Shown: positions 1-11,537 of the stretch, in pieces
Layout of the letters: each line of letters begins with the position of its first letter
How positions within the stretch are numbered: the first letter of the stretch is position 1
Source: Lathyrus oleraceus
Lineage: Eukaryota; Streptophyta; Magnoliopsida; Fabales; Fabaceae
DNA length: 64,000 nt
Reading direction: 5' to 3'
NCBI RefSeq assembly: GCF_024323335.1
Contig: NC_066581.1
Location: forward strand, 433,522,136 to 433,586,135
The notes under the pieces: model-generated
What the model was told of the DNA's origin: nothing
Databases searched by the model: none
Seen by the model: the letters and a program-made list of their open reading frames with translations, nothing else
Program-made: the position numbers and the translations under genes

Positions 1-747
1 AGAGTCATCAGCATCTTCAGTTTCTGCCTGGAAAGCTTTGGTTCTGTCAGATTTGCGTCTTTCAGATCTGGACTTTAATGCTACAGACTTGTTCTTTTTC
101 TGAGGCTCATCTTCCTCTAGTTCTATCTCATGGCTTCTGAGGGAACTGACAAGCTCTTCAAGACTGATATTGTTCAGATCCTTTGACAGCTTCAGGGCAG
201 TGACCATGGGTCTCCACTTCTTTGGCAAACTTCTGACTATCTTTTTGACGCGGTCTGCAGTTGTGTATCCTTTGTCTAGAACCTTGAGACCTGCAATAAG
301 AGTTTAGAATCTAGAGAACATTACCTCTATGGCTTCGTCATCTTCCATTTTGAAAGCTTCATATTTCTGGATAAGCACCAGAGCCTTTGTCTCTTTGACT
401 TGGGAGTTTCCTTCATGAGTCATCTTCAGAGAGTCAAGTATGTCTTTGGCTGTTTCTCTGTTGGTGATCTTTTCATACTCGTTGTAAGATATAGCATTGA
501 GAAGTATGGTTCTGGCCTTGTGGTGATTTTTGAAGACATGCTTCTGATCTTCTGACATCTTACTTCTGGGAACTTCAACTCCATTTTCTGAGACTGGAGG
601 TGTGTATCCATCTGTGACAATGTCCCAGAGGTCAGCATCATAACCCAGAAAGAAACTTTCAATTCTATCTTTCCAGTAGTCGAATTTCTCTCCATCAAAA
701 ACAGGAGGCTTAGCATTGTAACTGTCTCTTTCATTTGTGTGGGCCAT
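1..747 (-). pseudogene. gag: Ty1/copia gag (UBN2-type), interrupted by a stop codon
   Basis: The frame starts with ATG at 747, 69 bases downstream of the primer site, and encodes the N-terminal part of a copia capsid protein. The pattern FDGEKFDYWKDRIESFF followed by a region ending in AKDILDSLK is typical of SIRE/Maximus gag (UBN2 family). After MFSRF a TAA stop (304-306) interrupts the frame. The same frame then continues without shift into recognisable gag sequence (TLIAGLKVLDKGYTTADRV, ending in a lysine- and acid-rich stretch) to the window edge. The stop most simply reflects a single CAA-to-TAA change. The gag would form the particle core. This copy cannot give full-length protein without readthrough. 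Confidence 0.8.
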
Positions 748-815
748 AGTTTTTCTCGTTCTGGATCTCTCTACACTGTTAAGTGTTTGATTAGAAAATC
801 AATAACAGAGCCGAA

Positions 816-827
816 GCTCTGATACCA
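816..827 (-). other. Primer binding site, tRNA-Met type (SIRE element)
   Basis: The minus strand reads TGGTATCAGAGC, the usual complement of the initiator tRNA-Met 3' end. It lies two bases inside the LTR boundary at 830. Confidence 0.85.
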
Positions 828-829
828 AT

Positions 830-1866
830 TGAAGGTGAGAAAAACAAGAAAGGGGGGTTTGAATTGTTTTGGAAAATAAGCGCTTTTTCAAAATAAAGAC
901 CACACAAGGAATTTATTCTGGTTCGCTTATAACACAAAGCTACTCCAGTCCACCCGGCCAAGGTGATTTCGCCTTCAACAAGGACTTAATCCACTAATCT
1001 TGAAAGATTGTTTACAACCAACGTCTAAGAGAAGGATCTCTTAGTCCTCTCAAGTATACAGACTGCGCAGAGTCACTTGAGGAAATAAAACAATAGATAA
1101 AAGACTATGTAATCTAGAGTGCTTCTAAGATAAGCAAATATTACAACAGTAAGAAAAAAAGTGTTTCACGTTCTAAGCAAAAGCTTTGTGAAATATTGAG
1201 AGAGAGAGAGAGAATGTTTCAGTGTATGCTTGCGCGCCTCTCAATGTTGATTGATGTCCTTTATATAGGAGTGAAAGGACCGTTGAAATTGATGGCAGAT
1301 AATTTGTCTTGAATAGGAATTAATGCCATAACTTCTGTTGTTTCTTGCCAAAACAACTTTGTCTCCCCGAATAACTTCTTTCCAAATATAGTTCCTTTCC
1401 ATTTGAATTTGAAGTTAACGTTACTCTTTCTGAATTAGGAAACCCACTGTCAAAGTCTGCGTGACTCTGGGAATCTTGGAATCTTGCTGTGTTGATTCGG
1501 AGCTTCTGATGTTTATCTTAAGGAGTTCTGATGATGTCTTCAGATGACGCTGAGAGCTTCTGGAATGATAAACCGTTGTTCAGAGTCAGAACTTCTAGAG
1601 TGCACTTCTTCTTTAGATGCTTCTGATATTCTGCTGTTTTGCTCAGAGTTAGAACTTCTTGAGCGTGTTTCTACTTCAGATGCTTCTGATCTTCTGATAA
1701 TTTGTATCTGATATGATTCTGTATCTGATGACGTCATCAGATCTCTTCCTTCTTTCCTTAGAACCCTGCACAGTTAGAAACTTTTCGTTAGGGTGCCATT
1801 TTTGGTTTCATCCTTTGTTATCATCAAAATCATGGAATCTATTGTAGAACAATTTTTGTTCTTACA
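830..1866 (-). repeat. 5' LTR of the SIRE/Maximus element
   Basis: A 1037-bp LTR. On the minus strand it begins TGTAAGAACAAAAATTG at 1866 and ends CTCACCTTCA at 830. It contains a short GA microsatellite near 1196-1213. The 3' end abuts the primer site. Small open frames inside it (for example 1540-1737) have no recognisable product. Confidence 0.82.
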
Positions 1867-2363
1867 GGCCTCTCCTCCGAGACGTGATTATGTTAGCTCT
1901 GGTGGGCGCATTCTCGCTGATCAATCCGAGGACCCCGAGACTGGGAACTTGCTTTAGGATGTCCTGTTGAGGGGAGTCAGTGGAGGTCTTTTATCCCGTA
2001 ATAATGCCAAACCTTCAGTGGTAAACGTATTATTCGCAACTGAAGGGCTGAAGTTGACGAACTTCTGTTCTTAGAACCTACCAGTGAGGGGCGGGCTAAA
2101 TTCAGGAAACCTTAACCTCCAACCAACCCGGTTTTCTGGAGCAGAGCTTTGATCTTGTATTATATTCCTCAGTGGTTTTCTCTTCAGACAGTGTAACCCG
2201 ACAGATGTTCAAGCAGATACAGCAATCCTGATTGACATACCACTGCACTGCATTCACATCATCACATCATTTGCATTCATATCATTTAACACATGTTTAT
2301 CCATTTCAAGGGGGTTTACATCTTCTTCTTGATTCCAGTCGGAGTTTTTCTGGTTCTCTTAAG

Positions 2364-4214
2364 ATGGATATTGGCAGAAAGAGACTTGTCGCCTACAAGT
2401 TTCCGGTGGTCTGTCTGGAGCCCATCCAACAGTTGATGCAGTTAATGGATCCTGGTTCTCTAGAAGGATTCCGAGAGGATTACGGTCTGATTCTAAGTTT
2501 CGTCACGATTCTTTCCAAAGATCAACATGACGCCCTATTCACACTGCTACAGTTCTATGACCCTCCACTGAGATGTTTCACTTTCCCGGATTATATTTTG
2601 GTCCCTACTCTGGAGGAGATTGCCAGTTTTCTTAGAGTTCCTATCAGGTCACAGTTATTGTTCTACAGTTCTGAGTTTCTGCCTGATCTCAGCATGGTTG
2701 CTTCAGCCACATATTTGGAGGAATCAGTCTGGAAGGCTAATATGTGTCAGAAGGGAGAAGTTAGTGGTTTTCATCTGAGTTTCTTACTGGGAGAAGCAAA
2801 GAAGAAGCTGGAAGACGGTAACCAGAGGGGTTTCAATGCTGTGTTGGCTCTTTGTGTGTATGGGATTGTCTTGTTCCCTAATGTCGCCAAATATGTGGAC
2901 ATGGACGCAATACGCCTCTTCGTGTTGAGAAATCCAGTACCGACCTTGCTAGGAGATTTCTTTCATTCAGTGCACCACAAAAATAAGAATAGAAAAGGGG
3001 GATTGTTGAATTATTGTGTGCCTTTGTTTTATAGGTGGTTCAGTTCTCACCTACCCAAATCAGGAGTGTTTGTTAATGTCAAGGACTCATTGAGTTGGTC
3101 GAAGAGATTGATGGGGTTGAGAGCTGAAGATATTTCTTGGTGGTCCGACCGAAGCTTGCTTCGGGCAGATATTATTCATAGTTGTGGGAACTTCCCAAAT
3201 GTTCCGTTGGTAGGAAGAAGAGGAGGAATCAACTATAATCCTTCTCTAGCAGTTAGACAGTTTGGATATGCTTTAAGAACTCCGCCTTTGGAAAAGGATG
3301 TGGAAGAATCTCTGTTTTTCCATTCTTCGCCTGATTTGACGATATCCCGTAAGGCAGCTGAGGCCTGGCTCAAGGTGATCAAGAGAGGAAGAACCGTCCT
3401 TGGAAAAGGAGATTGTAGAACTTACCCTCGGTATGAAGAGTGGCTTCAAGGAAGAGTCGAAGAGTTTGGTCTGCCGTTCCCTATTGAAGAACCTTTGTAT
3501 CCACCTACTCCTGAGCAGTCAACAATGGTAAGCCGAGAGGAGTACGACAAGTTGAAGAGTGCCATGGAGGGACTTCAAACCAAGAACTCAGAGTTAAGTG
3601 AGAAGTTGCAAGACTGTATGCATCAATTCCAGGAGGCAGAATATCAGAAGGGGGAAGCCGTCAGAGTGCAAAAGGAAGCAGAGAGGAGATTTGCTGTGGA
3701 GGCGGACTTCTTCAGGAAGACAGACGAAGCCTTGAGATCATCCAGTTCTAAGTTGAGGCGAGTCAAGCAGCAGTTAGTAGATGCTCATGGTAAATTAGCT
3801 GGGTGGCAGGAGCAATGGGATGCATTTTCAACTTCTCGGAAGGCAAAGGAGGAGGAGACAGTAGCCGAACTGACTGGTCAGATAGAGAAATTGACGACTT
3901 TGCTGAAGGGGAAAAACAATGAGCTTCTGTGCGCCCGTTCTACTAATGGCTACATCAAAGATCAACTCCATGAGGCTCGAGGACAGATTGAAGAACTCAA
4001 GGTGTTGGCAGGTTTGAAGAAATCCAAACATGAAGAGGTATTCAGAGAAGATGATGGGAATTACTACAGAGAGCACATCAACGAACTGGATGGGATCATT
4101 CACAAGAGGAATCTGCTTATCCGGCATTTGACAGAATCTCCAAATCATCCCGACACGGTGGCATTACTGGATGAAGTGAGGAGCAGTCCTTATGGGTTGT
4201 ATACAGGAGGTTGA
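2364..4214 (+). CDS. Ogre ORF1 protein (DUF7745/plant-mobile-domain-like head, coiled-coil tail)
   Basis: This is the extra ORF that Ogre elements carry upstream of gag. Its molecular role is not known. The frame is open from 2232, but the ATG at 2364 (MDIGRKRLVAYKF) is preferred because the upstream codons read like leader sequence. It would give 616 residues. The first roughly 400 residues are a globular domain with the aromatic, leucine-rich pattern of the plant ORF1/DUF7745 family (for example LQFYDPPLRCFTFPDYILVPTLEEI). From about residue 385 there is a long, heptad-like, Glu/Lys/Gln-rich segment that predicts coiled coil. It is uninterrupted here, whereas the minus-strand copy has lost this ORF completely. 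The gag start lies 390 bp downstream. Family identification is from memory of the family pattern. Confidence 0.75.
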   Translation: MDIGRKRLVAYKFPVVCLEPIQQLMQLMDPGSLEGFREDYGLILSFVTILSKDQHDALFTLLQFYDPPLRCFTFPDYILVPTLEEIASFLRVPIRSQLLFYSSEFLPDLSMVASATYLEESVWKANMCQKGEVSGFHLSFLLGEAKKKLEDGNQRGFNAVLALCVYGIVLFPNVAKYVDMDAIRLFVLRNPVPTLLGDFFHSVHHKNKNRKGGLLNYCVPLFYRWFSSHLPKSGVFVNVKDSLSWSKRLMGLRAEDISWWSDRSLLRADIIHSCGNFPNVPLVGRRGGINYNPSLAVRQFGYALRTPPLEKDVEESLFFHSSPDLTISRKAAEAWLKVIKRGRTVLGKGDCRTYPRYEEWLQGRVEEFGLPFPIEEPLYPPTPEQSTMVSREEYDKLKSAMEGLQTKNSELSEKLQDCMHQFQEAEYQKGEAVRVQKEAERRFAVEADFFRKTDEALRSSSSKLRRVKQQLVDAHGKLAGWQEQWDAFSTSRKAKEEETVAELTGQIEKLTTLLKGKNNELLCARSTNGYIKDQLHEARGQIEELKVLAGLKKSKHEEVFREDDGNYYREHINELDGIIHKRNLLIRHLTESPNHPDTVALLDEVRSSPYGLYTGG

Positions 4215-4606
4215 TCCCTGGTTTATGTTCCTCCCTTTACTTTTTGTTTTGTTGTTGTGTAGTGATAATCCACAGGCTTGTTATGGGGATCCTCTTTTGA
4301 TGTACTTTTGGCTAAGGCCCCTTTCCTGGAACTCATTTGTACGTTGGTTTCCCTTTGTTGCATCTTGATCTCAGAAGTTTATTCACGACTCAGTCTTCTT
4401 GCACTATTCGCCTGATGTGAGACTGGAATCAAGGGGGTAGAATACCTTTTGGATTTGATAAACATGGCATTGCATTTACATATTCATTGTCATATCTTGC
4501 ATAACAGGTACCGCTGCAGTGTTCTCATATTGTTTGGTGTCCCACTAGCAGGATAGCTAACTTAGGCATTCACCGATACGGTACCCGAAGGAATCAACAG
4601 AGAGTG
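4215..4606 (+). other. Spacer between ORF1 and gag of the plus Ogre
   Basis: About 390 bp of noncoding sequence. Its last part (from about 4395, including GTGAGACTGGAATCAAGG at 4417-4434) is also present in the minus Ogre just upstream of gag, where it is joined directly to sequence equivalent to about 2345. That marks the 3' breakpoint of the ORF1 deletion in the other copy. No promoter or RNA gene was recognised. Confidence 0.6.
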
Positions 4607-5461
4607 ATGGAGAGCCTACAAGCAGAGCTCGCCGAGATGAAGATTCGCATGAATCAATTCATGGATTTGGTTCAAGGGGTGGCTCAAGGACAGCAGGAGC
4701 TTAGATTGTTGGTACAGAGGGATCCCCCTATTACTCAACCGGAGACGTTGGCTGATCCTCTAGCTGGAGAGGCTAATGGTCCCAATGGATCGGGGCCTAT
4801 CCCGATCCCGCATGTCAACCTAGATCAACAACCCATTCAGGATGGTCAGGATTATCAGTTCCCCTTGCTTCAGGAAGACTTTGGCATGGACCCCATGTTT
4901 AGAAGATTGTAAGAGAGGTTGAAAGCAGTCGAAGGACAGAATCTTCTGGGAGTAGATGTTGCTGACTTGGGGTTGGTCCCAGGTGTGAGAGTGCCACCGA
5001 AATTCAAGGTCCCGATATTTGACAAATACCATGGCAACTCTTGCCCCAAAACTCACGTGCAAGCCTATTTCCGTAAAATGGTTGCATACTCTGATGACGA
5101 GAAGCTACTTATGTACTTCTTCCAGGATAGCCTAGCTGGGGCATCCTTGGAATGGTATATGAGGCTGGACAAAGCCCACATCCGTTGCTGGAGGGATTTG
5201 GCAGAGGTTTTCGTGAAGCAGTATCAATATAATGCAGACATGGCTCCGGACAGAACTCAACTTCAGAATTTGTCTCTTAAAAGCAATGAGTGCTTCAGGG
5301 AGTACGCTCAACGCTGGAGGGAGACAGCTTCCCGTGTTCAGCCTCCTATGTTGGAAAAGGAAATGGCCAACATGTTCATGAATACGCTACATGGACCTTA
5401 TCTGGAGCGTCTGGTGGGGTGCAATGCTTCCAACTTTGCTGATGTGGTCTCTACTGGAGAA
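4607..5461 (+). pseudogene. gag: Ogre gag, nonsense mutation and 3' truncation
   Basis: The start is the ATG at 4607 (MESLQAELAEMKIRMNQ), the same as the intact minus copy at 26109. A TAA at 4910-4912 replaces the GAA codon found in the minus copy (RLEERLKAVEG). The frame then continues to about 5461 through the capsid-type retrotransposon gag domain (SLEWYMRLD, FREYAQRWR). At DVVSTGE the gag sequence stops and the element's 3' tandem repeats begin. The deletion therefore removed the C-terminal half of gag plus all of pol. The peptide encoded beyond 5461 is a translation of repeats and not a domain. Confidence 0.85.
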
Positions 5462-5671
5462 GTGGCGTTCAGGCCAATTTCCGATATTCAGATCGAAGTG
5501 GCGTTCAGGTCAGTTTCCGATATTCAGATCGAAGTGGCATTCAGGCCAGTTTTCCCGATATTCAGATCGAAGTGGCATTCAGGCCAAGTCTTTCCGATGT
5601 TCAGATCGAAGAAGTTTCCGACGTTCAGGTCGATGCGACTTGTGGCATTCAGGCCAATTTTCCGATGTTCA
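5462..5671 (+). repeat. 3'-region tandem repeats of the plus Ogre (left part)
   Basis: Five to six imperfect copies of a GGCATTCAGGCCAnTTTTCCGA / TATTCAGATCGAAGT-type unit of about 36-38 bp. They are the reverse complement of the array at 18265-18833 in the minus Ogre. The array resumes at 11044 after the solo LTR. Ogre elements are known to carry hypervariable tandem repeats between pol and the 3' LTR. Confidence 0.85.
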
Positions 5672-6708
5672 TGTAGCGGTGTATTCGTTACTATATGATC
5701 TATTGATTAAATCATAAGCAAAGCATACAATAAACATAGAGTCGCCACCGCACTTTTATTTATCCTAAGGACTGGTTAAAAAGCGAACAAAAACCTAAGA
5801 AGTTTTACACGTAGAAAACTAATGGAAAAGATCAGAGATCGGGGTAAGGGGTAAATTACGCAATGGGAAGGTGTTAGACACCCATCACGTCCTAGGTACT
5901 CCTAGGGAGCCCTTTTCACACTTTGTTGTTTGAAAATTATTATTTGTCATGACATAAATATTGTGCAAACATGATTGGGATGATGAGGAAAGAATGTACA
6001 AATTAATTATTGGGTTTGAACGGATGAACCCGTTGCCTACGTACCTTCCATCAAAGGTAAGGATCAAAACGCCGTAGTTCGGCTAAAAATTTCCAAAAGT
6101 TAGTGAGTTCAATTTTAAACAATAGCACTTAAGGTTCTTCATTATCAATGGGAGAAAACTCGACCAAGACCAACATCCACCATGCGAGGATAGCTTCGAC
6201 GTACTAGAGGGGTTAACCCTGTTTTCAGTACGGAAGTCTTATTGTCGACTCACTAAGGATAGGGTGAGGTTTACATCAACCACAATGAGAATTGGAACCT
6301 ATGGCTAATGCATGAAAAGATTAACAAGAATGGACAAAGCCAAAACATTTGAGTGAGTGAAATTAATGGATTAGGATTATTCACAAAAGGGGTCAAAGTA
6401 TGATTAAGATTGATTCAAATAAGTATTTACAAAAACGGAATTTGAAAAATCATGGACTTAAGGTCCAAGTTTCTAATTTGAAAAGGGGTGAGAATGTTTG
6501 CACAACATGTATTTCAAGTTTTTAAAAGTATGTGTGAAAAGGTAGGACACAATGAGATGAATGGAATGGTGGGTATGTAAAACTTCTTAGGAGGGTCCGC
6601 CTCTTGAAATCATATAGAAGATGATTCAAGTGGGTCCTTAGGAATAGGCTACAGATGAGCAATAATATGAACATGGTCACAGATGAAGGTAAATAAAAGC
6701 GGATACTG

Positions 6709-7035
6709 GATGCCACTCAATGGTCTTATACCTGTCTCCTAAAACAAGTAAGGATATCAGAGGCCACTCTATGGACTTACACTAATCTCCATCAGAATAA
6801 AACAGAACAGGGAAGTCAACTGCCAATCTATCTGGACTTATATTAACCTCCACAGTATGATCATAGGAATACAAATGCCACATCACAGGGACTTACAATG
6901 GATCCTCACATACACAAGTAAATGCACTAGGCAATGGGTATGAGTGACCAATGAGGTCTTACACTCTACCCCTTCCATGTCACCGGAACAGATGCCAACT
7001 CACAGGGACTTATAACTGGTTCCTCAATGGGTAAT
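6709..7035. repeat. Degenerate tandem repeats inside the solo LTR
   Basis: About five diverged copies of a roughly 65-75 bp unit recognised by GATGCCAnnTCnnnGGACTTATA followed by a CCTCA/CTCCA segment (for example near 6709, 6758, 6817, 6873 and 6989). Confidence 0.6.
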
Positions 7036-9903
7036 CAAACAAATCACATAGGTATGGACATGCTACAAGAAGCAATGAATGATAGTAAATGCACTAAGGC
7101 AAGCAAGTAATCATGTACAAATGGATAATAAATCACAGATAATCAGATAGCACACTCTATAGCCAAACAAAGAGGCTCAATCAAAGGGTTTGACTATGAA
7201 AGTCCACTGTAATAGGTAAGTGTCGCTCTTAACCTGGCCATTGAGGGGCTCAGGTGAAGCAGATGAAAGGATATGAGGGGTGTGCCTCATTGCTTCTATC
7301 TCAGGTCCGAGAGAGAGTGTAAATATAAGAATGTGGGGGAGTTCAGAAAGATGGAACCCTTTCCCCAATTAGACTCGATAGATCTTGGGTTTGGATCTCA
7401 ATGCTACAACCATGTAATGGGAGCAAGGAGAAGACTCACTGAATAGTGGGAGATAGGCTACTTATCTCTTTGATCCACCAATTGCCTCGAATGAGGACTT
7501 TTCCTGCTTAGGACAAATATAAACATACACAAGCAATGCCTCTTAAGGAGGACTTCAGACAGTTTGCCCGGCCAAATAACGGGCCGGGTCTCCAGACTAC
7601 ATGAAGAAGAAGGTGCTATACCTCAATGCCAATTGCTTATAAGCAAAGCAATGCAAGTTCTTAAGAGAACTGAGCAACTAAAGGGTACCTGAAAACAATC
7701 CAACATAATCAGCATCCCATTCAAAATCAAACAACAATACAAGAACCAACAATGTACAATCATAATCAAACAATAATGTGCATAGCACAAAGCTCAATGT
7801 GAACCAACATCCTACAAAACAGCCACATTAGTTTACAAGTCAAGTAAGATAATCCCAAATGTGAAACAATTCCTTTAATCATTAACTTCTTAACCTGAAA
7901 AGCCAAAATCACATTCAAATGTAAGTAATAAGACCACTAGGACTAGCCTAGGGTCCAAGAGAGGGAAAAATCCTAAAACAGCAACCAATTCATGATCAAA
8001 GTCAAGTTATTTCAATCACAAAGGGATCCCAATTGGTCCCATATCCAAACTATGTACCTATTTCAATTTATGCACCATGTAAGGCAAAGTGAGCAATGGT
8101 GAACCACATATGAGCAACCAGCAAGATCACATCACAAAAAATATCAAAACAGCATAGAAAATTCCACAAAAATTATATCCTAAACAGAGGACAATCAACA
8201 AGCTACATGTCAATTTTCAAGCAATTTGGATTAGTGGAACTATGGGAATTAATTCAACATGACAAAGCATGCAAAAACACAATCAAATGAAGTCCAAAAA
8301 TGTACATCAACTTCAATCCAATGGTAAACAGTGATGGTAAATGGGAAATTAGTAGGACCAAGGCTAAATTGTAGCTTAACATGTTAGGAACTACTCTATC
8401 AATTTTCATGTCCATAGGGTTAAGGATGTGGATTTGGCAACATATATACAAAAGGTTACACAAGTAAAGCCCTAAAATGCTAGGCAGCACTCAAAAATTC
8501 TAATCAAATAGGAAAATGGACTATAAAAATCCACAAAAAATCATATTGAATGTTAACATATCAAATGCGCTACATGCAAAAAATCAAGGCCATAGGCCAA
8601 GGGGAAGCATGGCAAAAAAATCAGGGAACTCAGCATATCACATTGTGTCACATATTTCCACACTCAAGTTCAATAAATCATATATCAAAAACCACAAGGC
8701 CAAAAATTATAAAACCTATGCCAAAAATTCCAGGAAAGTGTCAAGAATCTACACCTAAAATTTCAAGCCATTTGGATTATGTATGGTGATTTTATAATTA
8801 AAATAGTGAAACATGCAATTATATCATACATGTCAAAAATCAATTCACCATTTAAAATTCCACCAAGCACAATTTTAATTTTCATAACTAAAAAATAATA
8901 GACTAAAAATGGAGATTAACAAAAAAAGTCTCAGATTATTTGGATTAAAATTGAGTGTTTTATGATTTTTTGAAGTTTTTTTAAATATTTATTGAAATAT
9001 TTATTTAAGATTGAATTAGGATTAATTAATTAATTTGTGACTGAGTGGCAAATTCGTAATTAATAAAGCCAAGCCTAAAACGCTGTCGTTTAACTAAACG
9101 ACATGGCGCCATCTGATTTGTTCTTTCCGAGCGGGAAACACCTTTTTGAAACTGAATCGCTGGAAGCAAGATCAAACCGTGCGAATTTCCCAGAATCCTT
9201 GAAGTTCTTCGTCGTTCTTGCTCATCTTCCACTCCAGACTAGGTTTTGAACAAATGTTAACGAAAATAAGCGATCCATACACCGATAGAACCGGCATGAA
9301 CTCAGGATTACGAATATGGTTTCGATTTCGTCCAGAAATTCATGTGGAGAAAGAATCGACGGAAAGAAGAAATCGCGACGAATCTTTAATCGCGGATAAC
9401 TCAACCAATATCTAACATTTTGCAATTCTACAAGTTGATACATGATCTACAAACAGCACTCTACAATAACCACAACGCAATTCGTGAAATGGTGATGAAC
9501 GAAATTTAACCTTCTTGAAGTTACAGTAGCGAATCCGCGCGATTTGAGGCTCGATTTGCAGAAACAGATAGAGGATATGGATGTAGGAGATGCGTGGAAT
9601 GGTTCGTTTAGCTCGACGATGCTTGGATCCTCAAGAATCAACAATTGCCATTGAAGAACCACTTTACCACAGCTGCGAATTGGCCAATGCTTTGCTTCAA
9701 TTTTGATCAACAGAAGTCCTGTTTCACCTGCAGGTCATGAATCCACAGAGAAAATGCACAAAGAATCAAAAGATCTTGAGGAAAAATCAGAAAAAAAATT
9801 GTGAAAATTGGAGCCAAAATGAGAGAACTTGAGAGTTTTCTTGTTGATTTGTGAGTTGTGATTGTAAATTGTGATTAGCCTTCAATTTCTGTTAGGGATT
9901 ATC

Positions 9904-9911
9904 TTTATATA
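9904..9911 (-). promoter_or_regulatory. Possible TATA box of the solo LTR
   Basis: The minus strand reads TATATAAA within AAGTATATAAAGATAATCCC. It is correctly oriented for LTR transcription and lies about 1.1 kb from the LTR start. Prediction from sequence only. Confidence 0.4.
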
Positions 9912-11043
9912 CTTGCTTCTAATCCAACTTTAATTAAAATTAGCAAAAATGGATTAGTGCAAAATGAAGCTTATGTGCATTTTTAGATTTTTTGCCTTTC
10001 AACCCTTAGAAACATTTCAGCTGCACTTTCTCATTTTGAACAAGTTGTAAATACCATTTGAAAGCTAATGGCATTGGTCTTATTTTCAAATTCCTCATAT
10101 TTTCCATTTTGGACCATTTTGCCCCTCACTTCAATTAGTTCACCTCAAAAATGGCCTTTTGCATGGAGCATTTTCAAAGAAATCCAATTATGCACCATTG
10201 AAGTACATGTCAAATGGAGTTTGTGCATATCAAGAACTTGCAATTTGGACAATCCATGTGGAAGTTATGCCCTCCTGATTACGGGTCTTTTTTGAAATTC
10301 ACTGGATCATAACTTGACAACCATACATGGGATTTTCAAGTTCTTGGACTTTTTGGAAAGGTGAGATCAAGATCTTCAACTTTCATGTTGGACAAATTTT
10401 GATTTGAAGCTTGTATGATGAAGTTATCTTGAGGGAAAAAACTTTCCATTTTGGGCAGCTGAAATTACAGGTCCACTTGCCATTTTGGGAAACTTTCTGT
10501 CTGACTTCAATTCCTTCAACCTTGGTCTTTGAAATGCCAAATGAAGTTTATATAGACATGAATGAGGTCTTTCTAACCAATTCCCATCATCAAATCACTG
10601 ATTAAATCCACAGTTGACCACAGTTGACTTCTGTTGACTTTTGGCTGACTGGGCCAAGTTCTGATGAATTTCAAGCCTCCTTCACATGAGATCTTGGTCC
10701 AAAATGATATCACAACTTATATGAACTCTTGATGGATAGTCATGGTGTCCAAATTCTTCAAGAATGGTCACCATCAATTGCTCAAGGCCTGATTTGACTG
10801 TATTGACCTGTTAGCTTCCTCTGCAAGAAACAAGGTTAGATGACAATATTTTTGTACTTTTGGTTAGTGAACATATGAAAAGCAATGATATACAAATGCA
10901 ATACATGCTTGGTGATCAAGAATCACACTCACAAGGTATCCCACCCACTAGGAGGGCAGCTAGGGTATGCAATGATCCTTGAGGCCATGATATGATATGA
11001 TATGGGCCATGAGGGATCTTAGGGCCAAAATTGGGGTCTTACA

Positions 11044-11351
11044 GTTCAGATCGAAGTCCTTTCCAGTATTCAGACTGATGAGCGGCATTCAGGCCATGGT
11101 TATTTCTGTGTTACCATTTATTTTGGTATCCAAGTTAACATTCTTTTTCGGTATTCAGACTGACTCTCACCGTACCAGACGGATTCTTCTTTCAAGACCA
11201 CCTCTTTGCCGGTTCTGACAGACATTGTTACTTCACTTCACTTCAGTGCAAATTTTTGGGATTTTATTGTATTCAATCCCTTGATACCTCGAAAGTACGA
11301 AAGCAGCTGCCATCTTCTTTCCGGGTCTCCAGTTGATTGAATAGGGGCAGC
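11044..11351 (+). other. 3' untranslated region and polypurine tract of the plus Ogre
   Basis: The GTTCA at 11044-11048 is the second copy of the solo-LTR target duplication. The last repeat units follow to about 11100, then a segment matching the minus Ogre at 18008-18300. The polypurine tract AATAGGGGCAGC (about 11340-11351) abuts the LTR start. Confidence 0.75.
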
Positions 11352-11528
11352 TGTAATACCCCAAAATTTACCCTTCATTTTTCCTGAAAAATAAAACGAA
11401 AAAAAATGAAAAAAAAAAGTTAAAAATAAATAAGTAAATAAAATTAATTAAATAAATAAATAAAATATAACAATTTTTTTTTTGACTTGGGTCTCCCTCA
11501 TTTGAGCCCACTACCTACGAAAATCAGT

Positions 11529-11537
11529 CTATAAATA
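11529..11537 (+). promoter_or_regulatory. TATA box of the Ogre LTR
   Basis: CTATAAATA, conserved at the same LTR position in the minus Ogre LTRs (reverse complement near 17825 and 28665). Transcription would be expected to start about 30 bp downstream. Confidence 0.6.

Larger units (their letters stand above)
1..1866 (-). mobile_element. 5' part of a Ty1/copia SIRE/Maximus-type retrotransposon, cut by the left window edge
   Basis: Reading on the minus strand, a TG...CA LTR (1866 to 830) is followed by a tRNA-Met-type primer binding site and a copia gag. The rest of the element lies beyond the left edge. The right-hand boundary is sharp. Immediately after the LTR, at 1867, the sequence continues as Ogre 5' leader that matches the same part of the minus-strand Ogre near 26800, so this copia element is inserted in the Ogre. 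The expected 5-bp target duplication would be GGCCT (1867-1871), with its partner off the window. The family is assigned from the gag sequence and the LTR start, which resemble SIRE/Maximus elements of legumes. Confidence 0.85.
5672..11043 (-). mobile_element. Solo LTR of a long-LTR Ogre element, 5372 bp
   Basis: On the minus strand it begins TGTAAGACCCCAATTTTGG (11043) and ends CACCGCTACA (5672). The 5-bp target duplication GTTCA is present on both sides (5667-5671 and 11044-11048), and the flanks rejoin into a continuous tandem-repeat unit. There is no primer site, gag or pol between the ends, and the 5.4-kb length fits the long LTRs reported for Ogre. It is therefore a solo LTR left by LTR-LTR recombination. 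All small open frames inside (for example 8516-8789 and 9218-9443) look incidental. Its R/U5-like end contains the TACGTAGGCA double-hairpin module near 6015-6060. Confidence 0.88.

Noticed and set aside
5462..5698. C-terminal extension of gag (VAFRPISDIQIEVAF type)
   Set aside because: Fortuitous translation of tandem repeats after the deletion breakpoint. It does not exist in the complete gag of the minus Ogre.
9026..9443. Opposed open frames of 65-73 residues
   Set aside because: They lie inside the solo LTR, have no recognisable family, and disagree between strands.
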